From contig NZ_VFOU01000004.1 in assembly GCF_006716305.1 (NCBI RefSeq), positions 124,001-188,000 of the forward strand: a stretch of 64,000 nt of DNA, written 5' to 3'. The translations under genes were made by a program, and so were the position numbers. Within the stretch, counting starts at the first letter, position 1; each line of letters begins with the position of its first letter. Under the pieces are notes generated by a model. It searched no databases. It saw only the letters and a list, made by a program, of their open reading frames with translations, and was not told the DNA's origin. Origin of the DNA: Enteractinococcus coprophilus (GTDB lineage: Bacteria > Actinomycetota > Actinomycetes > Actinomycetales > Micrococcaceae). Below are positions 44,756 through 53,687 of the stretch, in pieces.

Positions 44756-45889
44756 TCATAACCCCGCTTTGAGTCGGGACACTGCTTGTTCGACTTCATG
44801 ATCGGTCGCCGTGATCGAGGCGCGGATGTATCCGTTACCGGCCGACGAGTAAAACACTCCGGGCCCCACCAAAATGCCAGCCTGAGCAAAGCGATCGAGT
44901 AATGCCCATGAATCCTCGGCCGTCGGGTCTGTTACCGTCGGGTCGCGCACCCACAAATATAGACCTGCTTGTGAGTGATCAATGACCAAGCCGGCAGCTT
45001 CAATGGCGGTCACCAGTTTCTGGCGGCGTGTTCGATAGAGCGCTTTTTGTTGCGCCACGTGTTCCTCATCTGCCAAGGCTGCGATCGTGGCCTGCTGAAT
45101 CGGGCCGGGCACGACCATGCCGGTGTGGGAGCGCAGGTTGATCAGTGCTGCAATAAGTTCGGCATCGCCGGCAACAAAAGCGGCACGGTAACCGGCCATA
45201 TTCGACTGTTTCGACAGCGAGTACACCGACAACAGCCCGGTGTAGTCCTCCCCGGAGACCCGGGGATGCAGAATTGAGGGGATCTGCTCGGTCTCCCAAC
45301 GTCCCCAGCCTAGTTCGGCATAGCATTCATCTGACGCGACGACGGCGCCGATGGCACGTGCGTCGTCGACGATGGCACGGAGTGTACTGATCTCCTGCAC
45401 GATCCCGGTCGGGTTGGCCGGTGAGTTGACCCAAACCAGTTTCACTTTGGTTCGAGTGTCTGCATCGAGCTCAGTTAATGAATCGGCTGTGACCGAGGTG
45501 GCACCAACGATCTTGGCGCCGATGTCATAGGTCGGATACGCCACGGTTGGGTACACAATGACGTCGCCCGGGCCTAACCCCAGTAGTAGGGGCAGCCAGG
45601 CAATGAACTCCTTGGAGCCCACGGTTGCTGTCACGTTGTCGCGCGTCAGGTTTTTGACCTGGCGACGTCGGCCATACCATTCGGTGATGGCGTCGCGAAG
45701 CTCATCGGCGCCAGAAGACCCCGGATATCCAGGCCAGTTGGTCGCAGATTGCAAGGCAGCTTGCACGACGTCTGGAGTGGGATCCACAGGCGCGCCGATC
45801 GACAGATCGACAAGGCCAGCGGGATGGGCTTGTGCGGTGGCTTTATAGGGGGCCAGCAACTGCCAAGGATATTCAGGCAGGTCAAGCAT
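44756..45889 (-). CDS. dapC: Succinyldiaminopimelate transaminase
   Basis: PLP aminotransferase of the lysine/peptidoglycan diaminopimelate pathway. 377 residues. Marks: LVDLSIGAPVDPTP, NWPGYPGSSGADELRDAI, the VWVNSPANPTG loop, ASDECYAELGW, and SLSKQSNMAGYRAAFVAGD with the PLP lysine. The ATG overlaps the ferredoxin stop by one base (TAATG); the fdxA-dapC pair is conserved throughout actinobacteria and supports the specific name over other class I/II aminotransferases. Confidence 0.93.
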   Translation of the reverse strand: MLDLPEYPWQLLAPYKATAQAHPAGLVDLSIGAPVDPTPDVVQAALQSATNWPGYPGSSGADELRDAITEWYGRRRQVKNLTRDNVTATVGSKEFIAWLPLLLGLGPGDVIVYPTVAYPTYDIGAKIVGATSVTADSLTELDADTRTKVKLVWVNSPANPTGIVQEISTLRAIVDDARAIGAVVASDECYAELGWGRWETEQIPSILHPRVSGEDYTGLLSVYSLSKQSNMAGYRAAFVAGDAELIAALINLRSHTGMVVPGPIQQATIAALADEEHVAQQKALYRTRRQKLVTAIEAAGLVIDHSQAGLYLWVRDPTVTDPTAEDSWALLDRFAQAGILVGPGVFYSSAGNGYIRASITATDHEVEQAVSRLKAGL

Positions 45890-46215
45890 TAAACGTCATG
45901 CTCCTGTGGCGGAAGGGCGGCAACCAGCGGGTGGTCTTTCGGAATCAACCCGAGTTTGGCGGCTCCTCCCGGGGAGCCGATGTCATCAAAGAATTCGACA
46001 TTCGCATCGTAGTAGTCAGCCCACTCTTCCGGGGTGTCATCCTCGTAGTAGATGGCTTCCACCGGGCAGACGGGTTCACAAGCGCCGCAGTCTACGCATT
46101 CATCCGGATGGATGTAGAGCATGCGCTCACCTTCATAAATACAGTCCACCGGGCATTCATCAATGCAGGACTTATCCTTCAGGTCAACACATGGTAAGGC
46201 GATTACGTAGGTCAT
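45889..46215 (-). CDS. fdxA: 7Fe-type ferredoxin FdxA
   Basis: 108 residues. Two cluster motifs: an N-terminal set with CVDLKDKSCIDECPVDC for a 3Fe-4S and part of a 4Fe-4S cluster, and CVDCGACEPVCPVEAIYYE for the 4Fe-4S cluster. The acidic C-terminal extension (DDTPEEWADYYDAN) is typical for the actinobacterial 7Fe form. A low-potential electron carrier. It is coupled to dapC by a one-base overlap. Confidence 0.95.
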   Translation of the reverse strand: MTYVIALPCVDLKDKSCIDECPVDCIYEGERMLYIHPDECVDCGACEPVCPVEAIYYEDDTPEEWADYYDANVEFFDDIGSPGGAAKLGLIPKDHPLVAALPPQEHDV

Positions 46216-46254
46216 CTTCGCGTTGCTCCTTCACAGCGTTTCGTGTTGTACAGT

Positions 46255-46773
46255 CTACTGTTTATCCCACGCACTGAAAGCGGGTGTCAGATGTGTCTGG
46301 TCTGCCGCAAGCTGGGCTTTGGTGCGCCGGATGGTGCGAGCTAACTGGAGCATACTCAGTAAAGTCACCGCAACAATCGCAATGTTCCAGGCCAGTGTGG
46401 CGATCACGAGGTGGGGCACAAACTCCCAGGTCTGCTCATTGAGCGGCACGCTGAAATGATTCCCCGTGCTGAGTCCGACCATCGCGGCCAGGGTGAGATA
46501 TTGGGCGATGCCGGTCAGGCCAGTGGCGACAATACTGACGCTGCGCAGTGCAATCCACCGCTGGGCCAACCAGGCGATCACCAGGGCCAAGACGACACCC
46601 CAGGGTAGACCAAAGCTGCCGGTCCAATAGGAATTCAGGTGCAGGACGGTGCCGACCGCCCCGGTGATGACACCCAACAGGATCCCGGCGAGGCTCCAGC
46701 CAACGGTGGTGTTGCGCTTACTGTGCTTGTGCGCGTGCCCGTGCTCGGGCGAGTTTGACTCGTTCATTCGCAT
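46255..46773 (-). CDS. Hypothetical four-helix membrane protein
   Basis: 172 residues if it starts at ATG 46773 (AAGGTGG upstream); ATG 46767 is also possible. A short His-rich hydrophilic start (HGHAHKHSK) precedes four hydrophobic segments at roughly 28-50, 60-78, 83-103 and 122-145. A basic cytoplasmic tail follows. It resembles the DUF6113-type proteins seen downstream of typA in Micrococcales, but I cannot confirm the family. The start overlaps the end of typA by 56 bases, so translation is probably coupled to it. Confidence 0.65.
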   Translation of the reverse strand: MRMNESNSPEHGHAHKHSKRNTTVGWSLAGILLGVITGAVGTVLHLNSYWTGSFGLPWGVVLALVIAWLAQRWIALRSVSIVATGLTGIAQYLTLAAMVGLSTGNHFSVPLNEQTWEFVPHLVIATLAWNIAIVAVTLLSMLQLARTIRRTKAQLAADQTHLTPAFSAWDKQ

Positions 46774-48631
46774 CAAGCACCACCTTACGCATCCGGATCG
46801 CTTCTGGAGTGACTTCGACACATTCGTCATCTCGGACCCATTCCAAAGATTCTTCAAGGGTCAGAATCCGGGGTGGTGTGAGGCCTTCGAAGTTGTCGGC
46901 GGAGGCTGCACGCACGTTGGTTTGTTTCTTTTCACGCACGATGTTGACATCCATGTCTTCGTTGCGTGAGTTTTCGCCCAACACCATGCCTTCGTAGACT
47001 TCAGCGCCCGGCTGGATGAAGAACGAGGCACGTTCTTGCAGGTTGATCATCGAATACGGGGTAGCTGTACCGGAACGGTCAGACACGATGGAACCGGTTG
47101 CCCGGTAGATGATGGCTCCGGCCCAGGGCTCATAGCCAGCAGCATACGATGACGCGATACCGGCACCATGGGTTTCGGTCAAAAAGCGGGTACGGAAACC
47201 GATCAGACCGCGAGCAGGAACTTTAAATTCCATGCGGACCCAGCCGGTGCCGTTATTGACCATGCTCTCCATGAGGCCCTTGCGGGATGCCATCAGCTGA
47301 GTGACAGCCCCCATGTGTTCTTCTGGGATGTCGATGGTCATCAGTTCCATCGGTTCGTGCAAGACGCCGTCGATCTCTTTGGTCACGACCTGGGGTTTGC
47401 CCACGGTCATTTCATACCCTTCGCGGCGCATCTGTTCTACCAAAATGGCCAATGCTAGCTCGCCACGACCCTGGACTTCCCAGGTGTCTGGGCGGTCGGT
47501 CGGCAGGATTTTCAGCGAAACGTTGCCGATCAGTTCACGCTCCAAGCGGTCCTTGATCTGGCGCGCGGTGACTTTGGCACCTTTGACCTTGCCGGCCAGC
47601 GGCGAGGTGTTCACGCCCAGGGTCATCGAGATCGAGGGGTCTTCAACGGTGATTTGTGGCAATGGCTTCGGGTTATCCGGATCGGTCAACGTATCGCCGA
47701 TCATGATGTCTTCGATACCGGCCACAGCCACGATCTCACCTGGCCGAGCAACCTCTGCCGGGACGCGATCAAGACCTTTGGTCTCGAGCAGCTCGGTAAT
47801 CTTGACGTTTTTGATGCCGCTTTCGGATGACCAGGCCACGGTCTGGTTTTTATTCAGGGTGCCGTTATGGATGCGCAGCAGCGCCAGACGTCCCAAGAAC
47901 GGCGAGTAGTCCAAGTTTGTGACGTGAGCCTGCAGGACTTCGTTTTCGTCATAGGTCGGAGCTGGGATGTGTTCCATGATGGTGGCAAACAGCGGTTCCA
48001 GATCTTCGTTGTCTGGTAGCTGACCATCGGCGGGCTGCACGGTCGATGCACGGCCGGCTTTGCCCGAAGCATACACAACAGGAACATCAAGGACGGCGTC
48101 CAGATCCAGGTCTGGGACATCTTTGGCGACGTCTTCTGCCAACCCTAACAGCAGGTCCATCGAATCGGACACGACGCCGTCGATGCGGGCATCGGGACGG
48201 TCAACTTTATTGACCAACAAGATCACCGGTTTAGCTGCCTCAAGAGCCTTGCGCAACACAAAGCGGGTCTGTGGCAAGGGGCCTTCCGAGGAATCCACGA
48301 GCAACACGACGCCGTCGACCATCGACAGACCACGTTCGACTTCACCACCGAAATCCGCGTGCCCTGGAGTATCGATCACATTGATCGTGACTTCTTCACC
48401 ATTGGAGGCTGGGCCCGAGTAAAACACCGTGGTGTTTTTGGCCAGGATGGTGATGCCCTTTTCTTTTTCCAGTTCCCCAGAGTCCATCACACGGTCTTCG
48501 ACTTGTTTGTGCTCGCCGAACGCCCCGGTCGCGGTCAACATAGCGTTGACCAGGGTGGTTTTTCCGTGGTCTACGTGGGCGACAATGGCAACGTTACGAA
48601 GATCTTCACGTGTGGTGGTCTGATTGGTCAT
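46718..48631 (-). CDS. typA: Ribosome-associated GTPase TypA/BipA
   Basis: 637 residues from ATG 48631 (GAGG before it; ATG 48637 also in frame). G1 AHVDHGKTTLVNAML, switch GITILAKNT, G3 DTPGHADFGGEVER, G4 NKVDRPDARID. The elongation-factor domains II, III and V follow, with GRGELALAILVEQMRREGYE and the BipA-specific C-terminal domain containing GVALHNLEERASFF-like text replaced here by YSMINLQERASFFI. TypA aids ribosome assembly and stress adaptation. It ends in a basic ARARARAQAQ tail that overlaps the next gene. Confidence 0.95.
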   Translation of the reverse strand: MTNQTTTREDLRNVAIVAHVDHGKTTLVNAMLTATGAFGEHKQVEDRVMDSGELEKEKGITILAKNTTVFYSGPASNGEEVTINVIDTPGHADFGGEVERGLSMVDGVVLLVDSSEGPLPQTRFVLRKALEAAKPVILLVNKVDRPDARIDGVVSDSMDLLLGLAEDVAKDVPDLDLDAVLDVPVVYASGKAGRASTVQPADGQLPDNEDLEPLFATIMEHIPAPTYDENEVLQAHVTNLDYSPFLGRLALLRIHNGTLNKNQTVAWSSESGIKNVKITELLETKGLDRVPAEVARPGEIVAVAGIEDIMIGDTLTDPDNPKPLPQITVEDPSISMTLGVNTSPLAGKVKGAKVTARQIKDRLERELIGNVSLKILPTDRPDTWEVQGRGELALAILVEQMRREGYEMTVGKPQVVTKEIDGVLHEPMELMTIDIPEEHMGAVTQLMASRKGLMESMVNNGTGWVRMEFKVPARGLIGFRTRFLTETHGAGIASSYAAGYEPWAGAIIYRATGSIVSDRSGTATPYSMINLQERASFFIQPGAEVYEGMVLGENSRNEDMDVNIVREKKQTNVRAASADNFEGLTPPRILTLEESLEWVRDDECVEVTPEAIRMRKVVLDANERVKLARARARAQAQ

Positions 48632-48805
48632 GGGCATACCTCGTTTGAAGGTAGAAATGTAAGATGTGCTGCGGCCGAAGACACTGTGGGTGTGTATGAA
48701 ATGGCCACGTTCCTAGTGTAAAGCACACCTGAGATCTTGCCGACCGATCCGTCTTGGACCGTAGTACGTGACGAAATTGCCCCGGATACGGGTAGAACTG
48801 ATCGT

Positions 48806-50059
48806 ATGTCCAATCGCACCGCTGTCGCCGCCACACCCAAAACGCTGACCTATGGGTTCATGTTCATCTCCGTGTTCGCGCTGGCACTGAATCTGAGGGC
48901 CGCGGCAAGTTCGATCGGTCCCCTGCTGGCCGAAATCGGTGAGGGAATGCAGTTTGGGGGCGGCGCGCTGGGCTTGTTAACGTCGCTTCCAGGCCTGATC
49001 TTCGGAATTCTCGGGCTGCTCGCAGTCCGGATCGGCAAGCGCTTTGGCATCTCCGCCACCCTTCTGTTATCAGCCCTGGCGCTGGTTTTTGGTATTGGTC
49101 TGCGGGCTTGGGTGGATAATTCCTGGCTGTTTTTGATCTTGTCGATCATTGGCCTGACCGGCATTGCGATTGCCAATGTGCTGATGCCCGCCTGGATCAA
49201 AATTCATGGCCGTCAGCATACGGTCAAGCTCATGACGGTGTATTCGGTGTGTGTGGTGGCGGCCGGAGCGATCGGTGCGGCCTTCACCGCCCCGGTTGCG
49301 CAACTGCTCTCCGAATGGTTCAGCCCGGGAGTCGGGTGGCGTGGCGCATTATCGTTGTGGGGCGTGCTTGCGATCATCCCGGCGGTGCTGTGGTTTATCG
49401 TCACGAGACGAATCGGTTATGACTATCCCCGCACTCCAGCGCACACGAGCCCAACAAAACGGATGTTCCGCTCGCCGGCAGCTTGGGCCATGATGGCCTT
49501 CTTTTCCTTACAATCCACCCAGGTGTACGTGCAATTCGGGTGGTTGCCCCAGATCTATCGCGACGCCGGTGTCAGCGCCAATGAGGCCGGCTTACTGCTG
49601 GCCACCGCAGCGGTCATTGGGTTGGTGGGCAGTATCATTATGCCCACCGTGGTAGACCGCTCGAAACGCCTATGGGTCTGGCCGGTGGCCTTTGGCGCTT
49701 TTAGCGCCCTGGGCTATCTGGGCCTCTTTCTTTGGCCCGCCGAGGGGCGCTGGGTGTGGGCTATACTCCTGGGCATTGGCGGCATGGCATTTGCAACCGC
49801 CATCTCCCTAATTCCTGCCCGCAGCATCGACCACGAAATTACCGCCAGGCTCTCGGGGTTCGTCCAACCCGTTGGCTATATCCTGGCCGGAATCGGTCCC
49901 ATGCTGGTGGGCATGTTATACACGGCCAACAACACCTGGACGACGACGCTAGTGTTTCTTTTTGCGTTAGCCGTACTCATGGCGGCCGCCGGTGCGCTTG
50001 CCGCCCGGGATGTGTATGTTGACGATCAGCTCTCACCGGCCAACCACGACCTTAGTTGA
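48806..50059 (+). CDS. MFS permease, CynX/NimT family
   Basis: 417 residues with about 12 hydrophobic segments. The start of the first segment, FALALNLRAAASSIGPLLAE, is the signature of the CynX/NimT (cyanate/2-nitroimidazole transporter) group, and GLLTSLPGLIFGILGLLAV follows. Substrate cannot be told. ATG 48806 fits the family better than the upstream frame from 48737, although its ribosome site is weak. It is divergent from typA and overlaps the HtrA-like gene tail-to-tail by 8 bases. Confidence 0.85.
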   Translation: MSNRTAVAATPKTLTYGFMFISVFALALNLRAAASSIGPLLAEIGEGMQFGGGALGLLTSLPGLIFGILGLLAVRIGKRFGISATLLLSALALVFGIGLRAWVDNSWLFLILSIIGLTGIAIANVLMPAWIKIHGRQHTVKLMTVYSVCVVAAGAIGAAFTAPVAQLLSEWFSPGVGWRGALSLWGVLAIIPAVLWFIVTRRIGYDYPRTPAHTSPTKRMFRSPAAWAMMAFFSLQSTQVYVQFGWLPQIYRDAGVSANEAGLLLATAAVIGLVGSIIMPTVVDRSKRLWVWPVAFGAFSALGYLGLFLWPAEGRWVWAILLGIGGMAFATAISLIPARSIDHEITARLSGFVQPVGYILAGIGPMLVGMLYTANNTWTTTLVFLFALAVLMAAAGALAARDVYVDDQLSPANHDLS

Positions 50060-51605
50060 TCGAGGCTTCCTCAAGGATCGCCGTGTCGCTACGTATTTCG
50101 CCATCGACGGTGCGCCACACGACGTCGACTTCGTCACCGGGGTTTTTATCTCGCACGTAGCGTGAAATATATGAGGAGTTGAGCACCTCGTTGCCGTCGA
50201 TTTCTAGAATCACGTCATCAGGCTGCAGTCCGATTTGATGCCCTGCAGAGCCATTCATGACCTCCATGATGCGTGCCCCAGCGTCGGGTTCGGATGAGAC
50301 TACGATGCCCAGCGCTCCCCCAGCACCAATGACGACGTCGCCGGAATCATCGCCGGCAAGAACCTGCTCGACGACGTCTAGTGCGCTGACGATCGGCACC
50401 GCATACCCATACGCTTCATCGGTGTCCGTGGTGTTTTGGCTTGCCGCGGTCGACACCCCGATCACTTGTCCGTTGGCATCAACGGTCGGTCCACCCGAAT
50501 ATCCGGGCACGATGTCAGCGGTAATCATGATGAGGTCATCTAACCATTGTGCCGGTGAGCCGGGTTCTTGCGGTTCGATATGGATGGTTTCGCTAGTGCC
50601 TTGAACTTCACCAACCACTGAGGTCAAGTAGCCCTGACCACCGGCATTGCCAACGCCAGCGACCGTATCGCCCAGGTCAACTTCGCCTGGATTGATAGAG
50701 GCAACTTCCAGTGGTTCATCGGTGTCGATTTGCAATACGGCGATGTCTTGGCTGGCATCGCGGCCCAGCACGGTGGCGGAATAGCGCTCATTGGTATCGG
50801 CCATAGTGATCGACACCGACATGGAGGATTCAACCACGTGATAATTGGTGATGGCCAGCCCGTCAGCACTGACCACCATGCCGGATCCGAACCCGAGATA
50901 TTGGTAGACCTGGGTGTCGACCATAAAAATACCGGGTGCATCCGTTACTTCTTGGCCGGGATCAAGACCGGGGCCGGTATGCCGACCCCCGTTCTCCCAA
51001 TCGATGGTAATACCCTCGTGGACGTGATCGAGCTGCTCGACCAGACCACCGGTCGATTCTTCGGCCTTTGGAACCGCCGGTTCAGCGTGTTCTGTTTCGG
51101 TGCCTGGTGCAAAGAATTCTTCGAGAGAAAAGTTATCACCCGCGATATCTTGGCGGTCCCAGTCAAAGACCAGCGACAGAAAGCCGATGAGCAAGAACCC
51201 AAAGGCCAGGATGCCGATCCCGTTAAGGATAAGACTCAGCGGACCCCGACGACGGGGTGGTGGGGAGTGCTGTTCGGGTCCGGAGTAGTGGTTCTCAAAA
51301 TACGGTTGGGGCCGTGATTCATCTCTCGGATGGTGTGGTGAATGCACCCAGCGTGGGTCGAATCGCGGGTCCTGGTGCCCGTAACCAGGATCCGGTGAAC
51401 CCGTACGGTATGGCCCATCGTTGAACGGGCTGGGCCCATAGGGGCCGTAGTCACCTGAGACGCGATCGCCCGGACCGTATGGCGGTGGTCCGGGCGGGGG
51501 TGGCGGACTGCCAGCGCGCTCTTCAGAGGCCTGCCGGTATTGGTCAGGTCGCTGATCGTCGGGGTCTGGCGACGATCCGGGTTCGGAAGAGTGCTGGTAG
51601 TTCAC
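50052..51605 (-). CDS. HtrA/DegP-like membrane-anchored serine protease with PDZ domain
   Basis: 517 residues. The first 125 residues are Pro/Gly/Tyr/Asp-rich and cytoplasmic. A membrane helix lies at about 130-158. The trypsin-like domain has TNYHVVE (His near 255), DIAVLQID (Asp near 285) and GYSGGPTVD (Ser near 369). A PDZ domain follows from about 420 (SAGHQIGLQPDDVILEIDGN). Such proteases degrade or refold damaged exported proteins. In related genomes an htrA gene sits beside tatB and the anti-sigma gene; here it is 12 kb away. Convergent with the MFS gene. Confidence 0.9.
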   Translation of the reverse strand: MNYQHSSEPGSSPDPDDQRPDQYRQASEERAGSPPPPPGPPPYGPGDRVSGDYGPYGPSPFNDGPYRTGSPDPGYGHQDPRFDPRWVHSPHHPRDESRPQPYFENHYSGPEQHSPPPRRRGPLSLILNGIGILAFGFLLIGFLSLVFDWDRQDIAGDNFSLEEFFAPGTETEHAEPAVPKAEESTGGLVEQLDHVHEGITIDWENGGRHTGPGLDPGQEVTDAPGIFMVDTQVYQYLGFGSGMVVSADGLAITNYHVVESSMSVSITMADTNERYSATVLGRDASQDIAVLQIDTDEPLEVASINPGEVDLGDTVAGVGNAGGQGYLTSVVGEVQGTSETIHIEPQEPGSPAQWLDDLIMITADIVPGYSGGPTVDANGQVIGVSTAASQNTTDTDEAYGYAVPIVSALDVVEQVLAGDDSGDVVIGAGGALGIVVSSEPDAGARIMEVMNGSAGHQIGLQPDDVILEIDGNEVLNSSYISRYVRDKNPGDEVDVVWRTVDGEIRSDTAILEEASIN

Positions 51606-51628
51606 GCCGGGTGGTTTTCTATGCTGGG

Positions 51629-52129
51629 TTAGGCACCCAAATGTTCCATGACGTGGTCATAGTCAGGTTCGGTGGTGATTTCGTTGACGAGCTGGGTGTA
51701 GGTAACTTCGCCTTCCGGGTTGGCGACCACAACGGTGCGCGCGAGCAGGCCTTTCATGGGTGAGTCGGCTAGTTGGACACCGTAGTCTTCACCAAAGGTG
51801 GAACGGAACGCTGAAGCAGCACGTGCACCCTCGATGCCTTCGGTCTCAAAGAAGCGAGCTTGAGCGAATGGCAGGTCTTTGGAGATATTTAGCACCACGG
51901 TGTTGTCCAGGTTGCCTGCGCGCTCGTTGAACTTGCGCACACTATTGGCACACACGCCGGTGTCCAGAGATGGGAAAATGTTCAACAGCAGCCACTGGCC
52001 TTGATAATCAGACTGCGTGACCTCGGAGAGGTCGGTGCCAACCAGGGTGAATTCTGGGATGGTCGATCCGATGGCTGGGATATCGGCGACGATGTTGACG
52101 GGGTTACCTTTTAAATGCGTTTTGGACAT
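51629..52129 (-). CDS. tpx: Thiol peroxidase lacking the resolving cysteine
   Basis: 166 residues, Tpx-type peroxiredoxin that reduces hydroperoxides. Start at ATG 52129. The peroxidatic motif is SLDTGVCANSVRKFNE, with Cys near residue 60. The Tpx resolving Cys normally lies in an RFC segment about 34 residues later; here the segment reads DLPFAQARFFETEGI, with Phe instead, and the protein has no other Cys. It may thus work as a 1-Cys peroxidase needing an external thiol. It lies 23 bases upstream of the HtrA-like gene's end partner region on the same strand. Confidence 0.93.
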   Translation of the reverse strand: MSKTHLKGNPVNIVADIPAIGSTIPEFTLVGTDLSEVTQSDYQGQWLLLNIFPSLDTGVCANSVRKFNERAGNLDNTVVLNISKDLPFAQARFFETEGIEGARAASAFRSTFGEDYGVQLADSPMKGLLARTVVVANPEGEVTYTQLVNEITTEPDYDHVMEHLGA

Positions 52130-52196
52130 GCTTCTACTGTATGCGTCAGCGGCGGGTTTTATCGACGGCTGTTCGCCCGGCAGTGCAAAACTTTGG

Positions 52197-52715
52197 TTAA
52201 CGTCCATAGTGTGATCGGGGTTCGGGCAGCCCGAAGACTCGGTCGAAGGCCCAGGCATAGATCGCGGTGTAGATCAAAAAGAAAATCAGCAAGCCGATTT
52301 CTAGGATGAAGGCTTCAAGCAGGCTCACACCCAGGATCCAGGCAATTGCCGGCACCAACATAGCCACCAGCCCGCCTTCGAATAATACGGCGTGAGTGAC
52401 GCGCATGTACCACGGTCGGTGCGTGATCTTGATGCGACGTTCAAAGGCCTCAAAACCCCAGTTGAAGATGAGGTTCCAGGTCAGGGCAACCGTTGACGAC
52501 ACGAGACCAACCAGAAAAGACGAGCCTGAATCGTTCCCCAGTAACGCGAGAATTAGGGTCGTGAACCCAACCGCCAGAATTTCAAACACCACCGCATAGG
52601 TGATGCGTCGCATCAGCGGGGACGGAAACACGCGGCGGCCGATGAGCGCGTCGCGGCCGCCCGGTCCAACGGGGACCTGAGGGATGGCGGGGGCAAGTTC
52701 TTCTTGGGTTGTCAC
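52197..52715 (-). CDS. PACE-family efflux protein (two BTP domains)
   Basis: 172 residues, four membrane helices in two repeated pairs, the bacterial transmembrane pair (BTP) layout. Repeat 1: RRITYAVVFEILAVGFTTLI and TWNLIFNWGFEAFE. Repeat 2: RVTHAVLFEGGLVAMLVPAI and FFLIYTAIYAWAFDRVFG. The Glu in the first helix and the WN..FN..FE motif are hallmarks of PACE transporters such as AceI, which export biocides and diamines by proton exchange. The polar 30-residue N-terminus is longer than usual. The family is best known from proteobacteria. Substrate unknown. Confidence 0.82.
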   Translation of the reverse strand: MTTQEELAPAIPQVPVGPGGRDALIGRRVFPSPLMRRITYAVVFEILAVGFTTLILALLGNDSGSSFLVGLVSSTVALTWNLIFNWGFEAFERRIKITHRPWYMRVTHAVLFEGGLVAMLVPAIAWILGVSLLEAFILEIGLLIFFLIYTAIYAWAFDRVFGLPEPRSHYGR

Positions 52716-52776
52716 AACGCTAGGGTATCAAAACCGCACAGCTGCAAGGTGCGTGCTCGTCACGGGCACAACTGGG

Positions 52777-53589
52777 TTAGGCATCGTAGCGTCCGGCAAT
52801 GTAGTAATTGATGGTTTCGGTGAAGAGTTTGGGCTGTTCGGAGTGCACCCAATGCCCCGCGTTGCGAATCTGAATTTTTCGGGTGACGGGGAACAGTTCG
52901 CGCATGGCGACGCTGGCTTCGTCGTTGATGTAATCCGATTCGGAACCTTTGACCCACAACACAGGATGGTCATCATAGGTTTGCTCGACAGCCGGAAAAT
53001 CTACGACGGTGGGCAGATTGTCGTACAGCATCTGAAGGTTCGGCTGCCACCTGAACCCGTCATGATCATCGCGGATGAGATTTTGCAATAAGAAGCTGCG
53101 AACGCCGGCGTCATCGATATCTGTCTTGAGCTTGGCGTGGGCATCACGGCGTGACGTAATCTGCGATAGATCCAGTTTCAGCAGCGTTCCCAAGAGGTGT
53201 TCAAATTCGCTGGCTGAGGAGTTTACCGGCGAGATGTCTTCGATGATCAGCCCGGCGATTAGTTCGGGATGGCGCAGCGCAAGCAGCATCGCGACTTTCC
53301 CACCCATCGAGTGGCCCAGGACCACGGCTGGTTCGTCTTGACAGAAATCCCGCCGAAGTTCGGCTGCCACCAGATCGGCCATGTGGATATAGTCGAAGTT
53401 CTCGGTCCAGCACGAGGCCCCGTGGTTGGGCAAATCTACGAGCAGGGAGGTCGTGGTTTCTTGGAGACCTCGGGCAATGGTCGTGAAGTTTTTCCCGCGC
53501 CCCATGAGTCCGTGAAAAAATACCACACGTCGTGGCCCGCCCTCTAGCACTTCAGTATGGATGCGACCGGCTGGATCCGAACAATTCAT
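52777..53589 (-). CDS. Alpha/beta-fold hydrolase
   Basis: 270 residues from ATG 53589 (ATG 53592 adjacent; GAGGGA upstream). Oxyanion region VVFFHGLMGRGKNF, nucleophile elbow LGHSMGGKVAM with Ser near residue 95, an acidic residue in VLWVKGSESDYI and the catalytic His in NAGHWVHSEQP. It resembles YbfF/YcjY-type esterases. The frame continues upstream to 53688 but without a ribosome site. Downstream is the PACE gene with a 61-base gap. Substrate unknown. Confidence 0.85.
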   Translation of the reverse strand: MNCSDPAGRIHTEVLEGGPRRVVFFHGLMGRGKNFTTIARGLQETTTSLLVDLPNHGASCWTENFDYIHMADLVAAELRRDFCQDEPAVVLGHSMGGKVAMLLALRHPELIAGLIIEDISPVNSSASEFEHLLGTLLKLDLSQITSRRDAHAKLKTDIDDAGVRSFLLQNLIRDDHDGFRWQPNLQMLYDNLPTVVDFPAVEQTYDDHPVLWVKGSESDYINDEASVAMRELFPVTRKIQIRNAGHWVHSEQPKLFTETINYYIAGRYDA

Positions 53590-53687
53590 CATGTCCCTCA
53601 GCTTAGTAAAGACGCCGAACGGCTGCCCACCGTGGCCTTCACGCAGGCGACACAAACCCAGGTGAGACTCAGCGTTGCAGCCAAGCA

